Shown here in pieces: positions 54,286 to 63,400 of a stretch of 64,000 bases of DNA. The notes under the pieces are model-generated. The model made no database searches, had not been told where the DNA came from, and saw nothing but the letters and a program-made list of their open reading frames with translations. Position numbers and translations under genes: made by a program. The stretch lies in the NCBI GenBank assembly GCA_020444275.1, contig JAHLLG010000001.1, positions 519,773 to 583,772 on the forward strand, written 5' to 3'. Origin of the DNA: Bacteroidota bacterium (lineage in GTDB: Bacteria; Bacteroidota; Bacteroidia; Bacteroidales; UBA12077). Each line of letters opens with the position of its first letter. Within the stretch, counting starts at the first letter, position 1.

Positions 54286-55446
54286 TTATGCTTTAACCTT
54301 AGCTCTTTTTAATCGTTTTTTAATGTTCGCTTCAATTACATAGTGATCAATCAATGGTGCAAAAACATTCATTAGCAAGATAGCTAACATAACACCCTCA
54401 GGATATGCTGGATTAATTACCCGGATTAATATGGCTAAGAATCCAATTAAAAATCCGTAAATAATCTTGCCTTTTGGGGTTTGTGCGGCAGAAACCGGAT
54501 CGGTAGCCATAAATACTGCTCCAAATGCAAAACCGCCTAACAACAGATGTTCCCATGCCGGAATTTCCATGAATGGATTTACCGCAAAAATATTCAGTAG
54601 TAGCCCCATAACCAGTCCACCAATAAAAGTTGAGATCATAATTCTGGCACTGCCAATTCCGGTAAACAATAAAATGGCTGCACCAATTAAGATGGCAATT
54701 GTAGAGGTTTCTCCAATAGAGCCCGGTATTGTTCCAATAAACATCTCCTGTATGCTTGGCAGCTTATCAATATTTCCGGCGGCTGCTTCAGCCAATGGGG
54801 TTGCACCCGAATAAGAATCTATAATTCCTTCTCCATTCATCATTCCGTGAGTCCAAACTTCATTACCTGACATATACGACGGATAGGCAAAAAACAAAAA
54901 CGCTCTTGCCGTTAAAGCCGGATTAAGTATATTCATGCCAGTTCCACCAAAAACTTCTTTGCCAATAACTACAGCAAAAGCTGTTGCAACGGCAACCATC
55001 CATAAGGGTACATCAACCGGAAGTACTAATGGAATTAAAATTCCTGAAACCAGAAATCCTTCATTAACTTCATGGCCTCGATATTGTGCAAAGGCAAATT
55101 CGATTCCAAGACCAACAGCATAGGAAACTACAATAATTGGGAATACTCTTAGAAATCCAAACCAGAATAATTCGAACAAGGTACCTTCTTGTCCGGTAGC
55201 ATTAAAGTGTTGTAATCCAACATTCCACATTCCAAAAAGAACTGTTGGTACTAAGGCAAAAACAACAATTGCCATCGTTCTTTTCATATCGATTGAATCA
55301 CGAACATGTGTACCCTTTTTAGTAACAGTATCGGGCACAAACATAAATGTTTCAAAAGCTTCGAATGTAGATTCAAACTTTTCAAATTTTCCTCCCTTTT
55401 CGAAGTGAGGTTTTATTTTATCTAAATAATTTCTTAATGATTTCAT
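54286..55446 (-). CDS. nqrB: Na+-translocating NADH:quinone reductase subunit B
   Basis: A 386-residue membrane subunit with about ten helices. The covalent FMN threonine is Thr216 in SYSGATPLAEA, corresponding to the known site in Vibrio cholerae NqrB. Also conserved are GGTGMNILNPALTARAFLFF near 168 and ATDPVSAAQTPKGK near 335. NqrB forms the sodium path and holds riboflavin. Length is slightly below the Vibrio protein (about 415 residues). Confidence 0.97.
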   Translation of the reverse strand: MKSLRNYLDKIKPHFEKGGKFEKFESTFEAFETFMFVPDTVTKKGTHVRDSIDMKRTMAIVVFALVPTVLFGMWNVGLQHFNATGQEGTLFELFWFGFLRVFPIIVVSYAVGLGIEFAFAQYRGHEVNEGFLVSGILIPLVLPVDVPLWMVAVATAFAVVIGKEVFGGTGMNILNPALTARAFLFFAYPSYMSGNEVWTHGMMNGEGIIDSYSGATPLAEAAAGNIDKLPSIQEMFIGTIPGSIGETSTIAILIGAAILLFTGIGSARIMISTFIGGLVMGLLLNIFAVNPFMEIPAWEHLLLGGFAFGAVFMATDPVSAAQTPKGKIIYGFLIGFLAILIRVINPAYPEGVMLAILLMNVFAPLIDHYVIEANIKKRLKRAKVKA

Positions 55447-55475
55447 TAATCAATGTATATTTTATTGCTAGATTT

Positions 55476-56828
55476 TTAACTCATTTCTTTTCGCATCAAA
55501 TCAAGACCAGAGCGGATTATCGACTGAACTTCGGTTTTTGATGTGCAAACATATTCGCACAAAGCAAAATCTTCTTCGTCAACTTCGTAAATTCCTAACT
55601 GTTCCATTTTATCGATATCTTCAACCATAATGGCTTTAATAAGCTGAACAGGATAGATATCCATAGGGAATACCTTTTCGTACTCGCCGGTCATAACATA
55701 AGCTCTGTTACCACCATGCATGTTAGTATCTAAACGGTATTTTCTGCCGGGTATTAACCAGGAAAGCAGTGCTCTTGATGCAGTATATTTTTTGAATCCC
55801 GGAGTTGCCCAACCAAAAAATTCATGGTATTTTCCTTCAGGGATAACTGTAATTTGATTATCGTAATAACCAACATATCCATCTTTATCTATTTTAGATC
55901 CGGTAAGGATGTTACCGCTGATATATCTTAGTTGTCCATCGTTAACATTGTTTTCTACCATATTTTTTATAGAGGCTCCGCCAAGAATTTTAAAGTATTT
56001 TGGATTTTTTACCTCGGAACCCGTTAATGCCACTATTTTAGTAGCATCATATTTTCCTTCCATGAATAACCTACCAATGGAGACAATTTCCTGTGGGTAG
56101 GTATACCAAACAATATCACCTTTATTAATAGGATCTATTTTATTAATCTGAATTCCAACATTTCCTGAAGGATGCGGTCCGGTGAAATAGTTTAGCTGAA
56201 CACCTTTCGCTTTTGTATAGGTTTCTGCCGGAGGATAATCTGCATTTAAATTCAGATGAATTTTACCTTCGGTTAATTTTGATAAAACGTCGATGCCTTT
56301 TTGGAAACAGTCTACGCAATCTTTAACCACGTAATCCATATCGGGCGCAAGAGGAGCACTATCAAAAGCAGAAATAAAAATAGCCTTTGGTTTATCTTCC
56401 GCATTGGCTATTGTTGAATACGGGCGTTGTCGTATAGTTGGCCATAACCCTGACTTTTGCAAGGTTTCAATAATCTCTTCTCTTGAGAGATCTTTTGGGT
56501 TTCCAACGTTAAACTCTTCGTATTCAATTGTGGTATCGGCTTTAACCACAACCTCAAGAATAGCTCTTCGTTCACCACGGTTTATCTCAACAACCTCACC
56601 ACTAACCGGCGAGGTAAATTGAACCTTGGGTTGAAATTTATCAAAAAATAATGGTGACCCTGCTTTAACTTTGTCACCAACTTTTACGACTAATTTAGGT
56701 CGTATTCCTGTGAAATCAGATGGTTTAACTGCATAAAATTCAGATTGGTCTGCTTTTTTAATAATCTTTTCGGCATTACCGAGAATTTTAATGTTTAAAC
56801 CCTTTTTGATTTTTATAACTTTCGACAT
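55476..56828 (-). CDS. nqrA: Na+-translocating NADH:quinone reductase subunit A
   Basis: A 450-residue peripheral subunit starting SKVIKIKKGLNIKILG, the conserved N-terminus. It has GDKVKAGSPLFFDKFQPKVQ near 52, SPVSGEVVEINRGERRAILE, WPTIRQRPYSTIA near 130, and HPSGNVGIQINKIDP near 220. It interacts with quinone in the complex. It starts the nqr operon; the 360-base region upstream holds a palindrome shared with the Crp/Fnr gene promoter. Confidence 0.96.
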   Translation of the reverse strand: MSKVIKIKKGLNIKILGNAEKIIKKADQSEFYAVKPSDFTGIRPKLVVKVGDKVKAGSPLFFDKFQPKVQFTSPVSGEVVEINRGERRAILEVVVKADTTIEYEEFNVGNPKDLSREEIIETLQKSGLWPTIRQRPYSTIANAEDKPKAIFISAFDSAPLAPDMDYVVKDCVDCFQKGIDVLSKLTEGKIHLNLNADYPPAETYTKAKGVQLNYFTGPHPSGNVGIQINKIDPINKGDIVWYTYPQEIVSIGRLFMEGKYDATKIVALTGSEVKNPKYFKILGGASIKNMVENNVNDGQLRYISGNILTGSKIDKDGYVGYYDNQITVIPEGKYHEFFGWATPGFKKYTASRALLSWLIPGRKYRLDTNMHGGNRAYVMTGEYEKVFPMDIYPVQLIKAIMVEDIDKMEQLGIYEVDEEDFALCEYVCTSKTEVQSIIRSGLDLMRKEMS

Positions 56829-57054
56829 GCTTAGTTATTCTTATGATTTATTTGAGTTTTTAACAAATTTAAGAAATTAATAAAACAATCTCTTTTTTAT
56901 TCATTCTGATATTTACAACTATTATCTTCCTATTTTGTTTATTAAAAGTGTGAAATTATTAACACTATTTTTCAAAAAACCAGAAATGGCCTATCAAAAA
57001 ACGGAATAATTGATATTTATACATGTTGCTAATTCTTGCAATAAATGGTGTGGG

Positions 57055-57062
57055 CAAAGATA
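57055..57062 (-). promoter_or_regulatory. Candidate -7 box for nqr, about 60 bases from the operator
   Basis: On the minus strand TATCTTTG fits TAnnTTTG. The centre of the palindrome at 57102-57115 would lie near -57 to -61 from the start point, where class I Crp/Fnr activators bind. There is no -33 match. Speculative. Confidence 0.3.
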
Positions 57063-57101
57063 AATTTATTTTTTTATAAACATATATAAATTAGTCTATA
57101 A

Positions 57102-57115
57102 ATGACATATGTCAT
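57102..57115. promoter_or_regulatory. Perfect palindrome upstream of nqrA, likely Crp/Fnr operator
   Basis: ATGACATATGTCAT is a perfect 14-base inverted repeat. Its core GACATATGTC is the same as in the palindrome in the promoter region of the adjacent Crp/Fnr gene. Two independent perfect copies flanking a regulator gene make a binding site likely. Confidence 0.6.
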
Positions 57116-57188
57116 ATGCAAAATTTGTCAACTTAATTATTGATATACATTCATATACATGCTTACTTTTTGATATTCAATAAAAAAA

Positions 57189-57878
57189 CTAACCCTTTAA
57201 ACTAATTCGTTTTAAGTTATTTAAATCTTTAATAACAATATCACTTTTATTGTCTTGAATTATTCCTTCTGTTTTCATGTTCTTTAATGTTCGCACTACA
57301 CTCATCATCGACATACCTGTAAATTCCGCAAGATCCTTCCTTGAAAGAATCATCCTAAACTTCTTAGATTTAAAAATATTCTCTGAAAGATATATTAAAG
57401 CATCAGCTACACGGCCATTCATTTGCTTTTGAGTGAGACTTGCCATTTTATCATAAAAATGTATTGATTCTTTATTCATCGATTGTATTATACACTGTGC
57501 AAATTGATTGTTCTGATGAATTAATTTTTCAATTGTTTTTCGATCTATAGAACACACCGTTGCATTTTCTAAAGCTGCTACGGAAAAACGGGCAATATTA
57601 TCCTGATTAAACAGAGAAGTTAAACCGATTAACTTTCCTGCTGGTATTATATCCAATATCAGGTTATGTTCGAGGCTGGTTTCTTTATAGATTTTAGCAT
57701 AGCCATTTCTTAAATACATAATATGTGTAACAAATGAACCTTGCTTAGAGATAACCTCACCTTTTTTAAAATGAATTTGTACTTTATTATCATTAGCAAG
57801 AACCAGCTCGCTATCGTGTAATGTAGAAAAACATGCCGATTTTGATTTACATGCCTGACATTTTACTTGCTGAAACAT
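57189..57878 (-). CDS. Crp/Fnr family transcriptional regulator
   Basis: A 229-residue regulator. Residues 1-20 carry four cysteines, in FQQVKCQACKSKSACF, spaced as C-x2-C-x5-C plus, so an iron-sulphur or redox sensor is possible. The effector domain (about 20-140) is a cNMP-binding fold with IHFKKGEVISKQGSFVTHIMYLRNG. The C-terminal HTH (about 155-220) has the recognition segment SRKDLAEFTGMSMMSVVRTL. It is divergent from the Mrp/Mbx-like operon and precedes nqr. The cysteine cluster is at the very N-terminus, as in some Fnr-like proteins. Confidence 0.93.
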   Translation of the reverse strand: MFQQVKCQACKSKSACFSTLHDSELVLANDNKVQIHFKKGEVISKQGSFVTHIMYLRNGYAKIYKETSLEHNLILDIIPAGKLIGLTSLFNQDNIARFSVAALENATVCSIDRKTIEKLIHQNNQFAQCIIQSMNKESIHFYDKMASLTQKQMNGRVADALIYLSENIFKSKKFRMILSRKDLAEFTGMSMMSVVRTLKNMKTEGIIQDNKSDIVIKDLNNLKRISLKG

Positions 57879-57905
57879 AGTTGCTTTTAATCAGTTCTTA
57901 TCGGG

Positions 57906-57913
57906 CAAATTTA
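57906..57913 (-). promoter_or_regulatory. Candidate -7 box of the Crp/Fnr gene
   Basis: On the minus strand TAAATTTG matches TAnnTTTG, 28 bases from the start codon. The palindrome at 57921-57936 covers the spacer and -33 region, as expected for autorepression. Confidence 0.5.
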
Positions 57914-57920
57914 TATAAAA

Positions 57921-57936
57921 ATAGACATATGTCTAT
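57921..57936. promoter_or_regulatory. Perfect palindrome in the regulator promoter, likely operator
   Basis: ATAGACATATGTCTAT is a perfect 16-base inverted repeat with core GACATATGTC. It lies 43 bases upstream of the regulator and 115 bases upstream of the antiporter-type operon. Position in the spacer and -33 region of the regulator's own promoter suggests autoregulation. Confidence 0.65.
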
Positions 57937-57991
57937 AATTTATTAGATAAATGTTAATTCATTAACTATTTAAAAAAAGGTATCTTGGTAA

Positions 57992-58021
57992 TTGTATTGT
58001 TAATTAACTAACATACATTTG
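57992..58021 (+). promoter_or_regulatory. Candidate sigma-ABfr promoter of the Mrp/Mbx-like operon
   Basis: TTG (57992-57994), 19-base spacer, then TACATTTG (58014-58021), matching TTTG-N19-21-TAnnTTTG with one -33 change. It lies 30 bases before the mrpE ATG. The operator palindrome is centred about 97 bases upstream of the predicted start point. Confidence 0.55.
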
Positions 58022-58050
58022 TAGACGTATAAATATATAAACATATAGAT

Positions 58051-58545
58051 ATGAAAATCAAAAGCCAATTCGCATTATTCGTTGTATTAATGATTGTTTG
58101 GTTTCTTATTAATAATAGTTTTCAGATTGAAATAGTTATTATAGGAGCAGTATTATCTTTTATAATTAGTTTAATATTTGGTCGAAGGACAGATGTTCTG
58201 AACGAATTTAAATTTACTCCAGCAGCATTTTTTTATACCCTTGTCTATTTACTGGTATTTTTTGTTGAGTTGATCAAATCAAATATAGATGTCGCATTGC
58301 GTGTAATAAAACCTTCCTTACCAATTAATCCGGGTATTGTGAAAACCAAAACGGTATTAAAATCGAAAATGGCACGTATGATTCTGACTAATTCAATCAC
58401 ATTAACTCCGGGAACCTTAACTGTAGATATTGACGATGATATATTATATATACACTGGATTGATGTTGAATCGGATGATATTGATGTGGCTACTGAGAAA
58501 ATTGTTAAAAAATTCGAAAAAATCTTAGTTAAAATATATGGTTAA
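58051..58545 (+). CDS. mrpE: Mrp-type antiporter subunit E (MbhA/MbxA-like)
   Basis: A 164-residue MrpE-family protein with two N-terminal membrane helices (about 8-24 and 26-44), a third near 58-75 and a cytoplasmic C-terminal domain, including SITLTPGTLTVDIDDDILYIHWI near residue 115, a family hallmark. It is the first gene of the operon. The next gene overlaps by 8 bases. In Pyrococcus Mbh and Mbx clusters the first subunit (A) is an MrpE homologue. Confidence 0.94.
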   Translation: MKIKSQFALFVVLMIVWFLINNSFQIEIVIIGAVLSFIISLIFGRRTDVLNEFKFTPAAFFYTLVYLLVFFVELIKSNIDVALRVIKPSLPINPGIVKTKTVLKSKMARMILTNSITLTPGTLTVDIDDDILYIHWIDVESDDIDVATEKIVKKFEKILVKIYG

Positions 58546-58798
58546 TACAATACTTACAATAGCTGTAGTAATTATGATGTTAGCATTGATGTTAACATTA
58601 TATAGATTTATAAAAGGTCCTACAGCATCGGATCGTTTAATTTCTTTTGATGTTATGACAGTAAGTTCATTATCGTTGATAGCATTAATAGCGAAATTTT
58701 CAGAACGAATAATCTATTTGGATGTAGCTCTTGTTTATGGCTTATTAAGCTTTTTAGGGGTTATTATTGTTGCACGCTATTTCGAGAAAGGAATCTAA
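58538..58798 (+). CDS. mrpF: Mrp-type antiporter subunit F (MbhB/MbxB-like)
   Basis: An 86-residue protein of three membrane helices, with the family segment RFIKGPTASDRLISFDVMTV near residue 23. Length is normal for MrpF. Overlaps mrpE by 8 bases and is 2 bases from mrpG. Confidence 0.94.
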   Translation: MVNTILTIAVVIMMLALMLTLYRFIKGPTASDRLISFDVMTVSSLSLIALIAKFSERIIYLDVALVYGLLSFLGVIIVARYFEKGI

Positions 58799-58800
58799 TT

Positions 58801-59163
58801 ATGGAAAATTCAGTTATAGAAATAATAGGAGCAGTTCTTGTTTTATTAGGTGCAATATTTTTATTCCTTGGTGCATTAGGATTAGTTCGTATGCCCGATG
58901 TTTATAATCGTATTCAGGCAGGAACAAAAGCTTCAACATTAGGAACATTTTTATCTCTTATCGGATTATTGTTAATTATCCCTGCATGGTGGGGAAAACT
59001 GATTCTTTTGGTCATTTTCATATTAATAACTAATCCCGTATCATCTCATGTATTGGCCAGAGCATCTTATTGTATTAAAGTACCTATGTTTAAGAAAACG
59101 GTGGTGGATAAATATAAGGAAGATGTGGTTAAATTATTTAAAAAGGACGAAAACAACGATTAA
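58801..59163 (+). CDS. mrpG: Mrp-type antiporter subunit G (MbhC/MbxC-like)
   Basis: A 120-residue protein with three membrane helices and the family block RMPDVYNRIQAGTKASTLGT near residue 31, followed by NPVSSHVLARASY. Length is normal for MrpG. It is next to the DUF4040 gene, starting one base after its stop. Confidence 0.94.
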   Translation: MENSVIEIIGAVLVLLGAIFLFLGALGLVRMPDVYNRIQAGTKASTLGTFLSLIGLLLIIPAWWGKLILLVIFILITNPVSSHVLARASYCIKVPMFKKTVVDKYKEDVVKLFKKDENND

Positions 59164-59164
59164 T

Positions 59165-59410
59165 ATGTTACAAATAATACTTGCCATATTTTTAGGAATA
59201 ATCATGCTGATTTTAGCGGTAATAGCTGTGCAGAATAAAAATGTCGTAGTCGCAATTATTGCAGCCGGTGCAGTGAGTTTATTTGCATCTGTGCTTTATT
59301 TATTGTTGGCTGCTCCTGATGTGGCTATGACAGAAGCCGCTATTGGTAGTGGTTTATCAACTATCATTTTCTTTTATGTACTTAATAAAATAAAAAGGCA
59401 AAATGGTTAA
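59165..59410 (+). CDS. DUF4040 membrane subunit (MbhD/MbxD-like)
   Basis: An 81-residue, three-helix protein from the ATG at 59165. The frame stays open upstream to 59048, but that overlaps mrpG and adds a non-membrane stretch, so I reject it. It contains LLLAAPDVAMTEAAIGSGLST, the DUF4040 signature shared with the C-terminal part of MrpA. As a separate small gene it matches MbhD/MbxD and not the MrpA-fused form of common Mrp antiporters. It overlaps the next gene by 8 bases. Confidence 0.9.
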   Translation: MLQIILAIFLGIIMLILAVIAVQNKNVVVAIIAAGAVSLFASVLYLLLAAPDVAMTEAAIGSGLSTIIFFYVLNKIKRQNG

Positions 59411-60101
59411 AAAAGGTTTTATTCTATTAATATTAGCTGCAATGGCTGTAATCATTGTAGGTGCTTTTGCCGGATTTACAGGTAATACCGACTTAGGCTA
59501 CGTGGCAAACCACTATGCAAGTAACGGTGCATCAGAAGTTGGTTCGGCTAACTTGGTTACTGCAGTGGTTGTTACATATCGTGGGCTTGATACTTTAGGT
59601 GAAGTAACCATATTATTCCTTTCTGCCGCGATTGTAGGTTTTTTCTTAAAAGTAGAAAACACAGATAATAAAGATCGTAAACTAAAATATGTAAGTGAGA
59701 TTCTAAATACTGCATCACAGGTTTTGGTTCCAATCATTATTCTTTTTGGAGTATATGTTTTTATTAATGGGCATTTATCTCCGGGAGGTGGATTTCAAGG
59801 TGGAGCAATTTTAGCATCGGGATTTGTATTGATGTTTATTGCTCAGCCTAAAAAGGAAATAAGCCATAAAATGGTTACTATTCTGGAATCCATTTCAGGA
59901 GTAAGTTTTGTATTATTGGGAGTAGCAGGCATTATTTTTGCAAGTGGATTTTTGGATAATACAATTCTTTCATTAGGTAAATTCGGAACCTTATTTAGTG
60001 CAGGAGCTATTCCTATTATTTACATTTTTGTGGGTTTAAAGGTTGGTTCAGAACTTACATCTATAGCACTTAGTTTAAAAGAAAATCAGAACGAAGCATG
60101 A
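59403..60101 (+). CDS. mrpB: MbhE-MbhF (MrpA-tail/MrpB) fusion subunit
   Basis: A 232-residue membrane protein. Residues 1 to about 85 resemble the MbhE/NuoJ-like tail of MrpA, with NLVTAVVVTYRGLDTLGEVT. Residues about 100-232 are MrpB/MbhF, with the hallmark FINGHLSPGGGFQGGAILAS near 121. A plain MrpB has only the second part (about 140 residues). Two neighbouring subunits are thus joined. Overlaps both neighbours (8 bases before, 4 bases after). Confidence 0.88.
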   Translation: MVKKGFILLILAAMAVIIVGAFAGFTGNTDLGYVANHYASNGASEVGSANLVTAVVVTYRGLDTLGEVTILFLSAAIVGFFLKVENTDNKDRKLKYVSEILNTASQVLVPIIILFGVYVFINGHLSPGGGFQGGAILASGFVLMFIAQPKKEISHKMVTILESISGVSFVLLGVAGIIFASGFLDNTILSLGKFGTLFSAGAIPIIYIFVGLKVGSELTSIALSLKENQNEA

Positions 60102-60472
60102 TAGAAAAATTGAACTTAGAAAATATAAGTCTTGCTGTTGGAATTATTGTTATTCTAATTGGTTTATGGGGCTTATTAACACAAAAAAATCTGATTAAAA
60201 TCGTTATCGGATTTGCTTTATTTGATACAGGAATTCATATTGTTATGGTTAGCATTGGGTACATTAAAGGCAGAACAGCTCCAATTCTCGATAGTGCTGT
60301 GGATGTTAACAATGCTTCTCAAATCGTAGTCGATCCAATTCCTCAAGCTTTGGTTTTGACAGCCATTGTTATCGGGTTAGGGATTACGGCATTAATGCTA
60401 TCATACGTTTTAAAGATGTATCAAAAAAGAAAATCATTGGAAATCAATAATTATAAAGATCTAAAATGGTAG
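60098..60472 (+). CDS. mrpC: Mrp-type antiporter subunit C (MbhG/MbxG, NuoK-like)
   Basis: A 124-residue, three-helix NuoK-like protein with IVILIGLWGLLTQKNLIKIVIG near residue 16 and DPIPQALVLTAIVIGLGITALM near 80, the MrpC hallmark (PxPQALxLTAIVI). Overlaps the previous gene by 4 bases (ATGA) and the next by 7. Confidence 0.94.
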   Translation: MIEKLNLENISLAVGIIVILIGLWGLLTQKNLIKIVIGFALFDTGIHIVMVSIGYIKGRTAPILDSAVDVNNASQIVVDPIPQALVLTAIVIGLGITALMLSYVLKMYQKRKSLEINNYKDLKW

Positions 60473-63400
60473 GACCAATATATATTATCGCAATTGCGTT
60501 AGGTACAGCCTTTTTCTTGGGATTTTTCAAAAAGGCTAATCGTACGTTCTCATTTGGCTTGATGTTATTGGCTATGGCTTTCATGACATTCATATCAGCT
60601 CAATGGTTGTACGCTTTTTTAACACAAAATCAAGAAACAGTTCAAATATTTACAGCAGGATTTAAACCTCCATTTTCTATTAGTTTGCAGATGGGATTCC
60701 ATGAATCAATATTCCTTACTATAATTAATGTATTAGGTTTGTTTTCTGCCATTTATCTCTTTGGTCATTTGCGTGATAAAGGGGTAAATATGATGATGGT
60801 TTTTGTGGTTCTTTTTATGGGCTTGAATGTGGTGGTTATGACTCGAGACTTATTTAACTTATTTGTATTTCTTGAGATATCAACCATAGCAATTATTGGG
60901 TTGATTTTATTAGAAAAGAAAGAAGATGCCATTAGCTCAGGCTTTAAATATCTGATAGCTTCAGGAATAATCAGTGGCTTACTTTTAATAGGTATTATTG
61001 CAGTGTATTATTATAGCGAGTCGTTATTTATTAATGATATCATAGCTTCCAAATTAATGTATGTTAAAGGTGGAACCATTGCTACATTTCTTATTTTAAT
61101 AGCTCTTGTGCTGGAATTAAAACCTTTCCCTGCAAATGGCTGGGCTTTAGATGTGTATGAATCTGCTCATCCTGGTGTAGGAGCTATTGTGTCCAGTGCA
61201 TCAGCAACAGCAGGTATTTTTATTCTGTTTAAGCTGTTGCCAGCTTTTAGTGATTCAGCTTACTACATTATTGCAGTTATCGGTACATTAACTTTTGTTG
61301 GTTCTAACCTTTTAGGAATTAAGCAAAATAAGGCAACGCGCTTGTTAGGTTATTCTTCCATTGGACAAATTGGTTTGGTAATGGCTGTTATAGGATTGAC
61401 TCCTTATTTGGGTGATAAAACCATGTTTATTGCATTTGGATTATTACTAACACATATTCTGGCGAAAGCAGGGTTATTCTGGTTGGCAGGAATTGTGAAA
61501 TCAAAAAATATTAGAGATTGGGCTGTAATAAGAAGAAATCCACACCTACTAGTGCTAATGGGTACCTTCGTATTTGCTTTAATTGGGTTTCCACCATTTC
61601 CTTCATTCTTTGCCAAGTGGGAACTAATTATGCAATTAGCAAATAGTTCCGGAATGGTTTGGTTAGCATTTATATTATTGGGATCATTTATCGAAGGAAT
61701 TTATATGTTCCGTTGGTTTGGATATGCAGTTAAAGGCGAAAATAAGGATCTACCGGAATTTAAAATTCACTGGAATAAAATACTACCTGCCATATTATTT
61801 GCTATCGGACTTTATGCTTTTGGTTATTATTCTAGCACACTGACAGGGATTGCAGGTAAATTTAATTATCTACCATTACTGTTTATCGTATTCTTATATG
61901 CTATTGATTTTCTTCCTGTATATATTAAAAATACAATTTCAATAGCCGGTGTAGGATATTATTTATATACAATATATCCTGGTTTAGAAGAGTACAGATT
62001 GGTGTTTGGCCTTATTTTCTTAGCCGGTGGCATGTTAACATTGTTAGCCGGTTATGCTTACAAAGGTAAAAGACAAGGTTTTTACCCTTTAACGATAATG
62101 ATGTTTGCCGGCTTATTAGGATTAATTGAAGCCAAAACAACCTTAGAATTTTTCTTTGCATGGGAATTAATGACTGCCGGATCATACTTCTTAATTATTC
62201 GCGGTAAGAAATCGATGCCACACGCCTTAAGTTATATTTTATTTTCGGTAGGTGGAGCGTATCTAATTCTTGCAGGTTTTGCTTTAGCACATATCGATCA
62301 AAATACATTTTCATTAGATATTCTTTCAAATGTTCAGTATTATGCTCCTGTAATTTTCACATTGCTTGCAGTTGGTTTTATGACAAAAACTGCATCCATT
62401 GGATTACATATTTGGTTGCCAGGAGCGCACGCCGAAGCTGAGAGTGATGTTTCACCAATGGTATCTGCTATTTTATTAAAGGCTGGAGTGTTTGGATTAA
62501 TCATTTTAATGCTACATATGGGATTTCAATCGTTTGGTAATGTTGATATTTATTACATTTTGGCCTGGATTGGAGCCATAACAGCAGTTATGGGTAACAT
62601 GATGGCTGCTTTTCAGGAAGATGCAAAACGATTATTAGCATACTCAAGCATTGGATTTTTGGGATATACTGTGTTTGGATTAGCCTTAATGTCTCATTTA
62701 GGTTGGTTAGCCGCTATATCGCTTTCGGTAATACACTTTATGTTTAAAACCTTATTGTTTTTGGCAATAGGTGGCGTGGTATGGCGTGTTAAAACAAAAG
62801 AGATGTATAAAATGGGTGGATTAATCAAGAAAATGCCATTTACATTTATTTCTGTTTTGATGGGTATCATTGTGATCTCAGGAGTTCCACCATTAACAGG
62901 ATTTGGCGGCAAATGGATTTTATATAATGCAGTGTTGGATAAAGGATGGTTTTTCCCTGCAGCTGCAGTTTTCTTTGCAGGAATTATTGCCTTCTTATAT
63001 TGTTTCAGATTAATTCACACCATATTCCTAGGACAATTGAAAGATGAACATCGCGAAGTGAAAGAAGCACCATTCTGGATGCTTGTTCCACAATACATTA
63101 TTTTAGGTGTGATCATGTTGTTCTCGGCTTTACCAAATTCCTTATTAAAACCAATTGGAGAGATACTATTACCGTATTTTCCTGATGGTGCATTAGAATG
63201 GCAGGGACAATTGGCAATAAGTGCATTCGGATATTGGAATGGTAAACTGATTATGTTTATTGTAGTTGGAATATTTGTTACCGTTTTTGCATGGTTGTGG
63301 TACATGAATAGAAATGCTCAAAAAGTGAAGCAATTCAATATTGGTTATTCGGCAGAAAGACCTTCATTACCTGAAACAACACACTTTGCATACAATTTTT

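Larger units (their letters stand above)
56829..57188. promoter_or_regulatory. 360-base nqrA upstream region
   Basis: No ORF. On the minus strand it holds two -7-like boxes: TAAATTTG (56871-56864), 35 bases from nqrA, and TATCTTTG (57062-57055), about 230 bases from nqrA. It also holds the palindrome at 57102-57115. Neither box has a clean -33 element, in keeping with activator dependence. The regulator gene ends at the far edge. Confidence 0.45.

Noticed and set aside
54467..55123. Plus-strand frames opposite nqrB
   Set aside because: Shadows of nqrB; Pro/Ala/Ile-rich translations with no recognisable domain.
59048..59164. An upstream start for the DUF4040 gene inside mrpG
   Set aside because: The added 39 residues are read out of frame from mrpG and are not membrane-like. 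The ATG at 59165 follows the mrpG stop directly.
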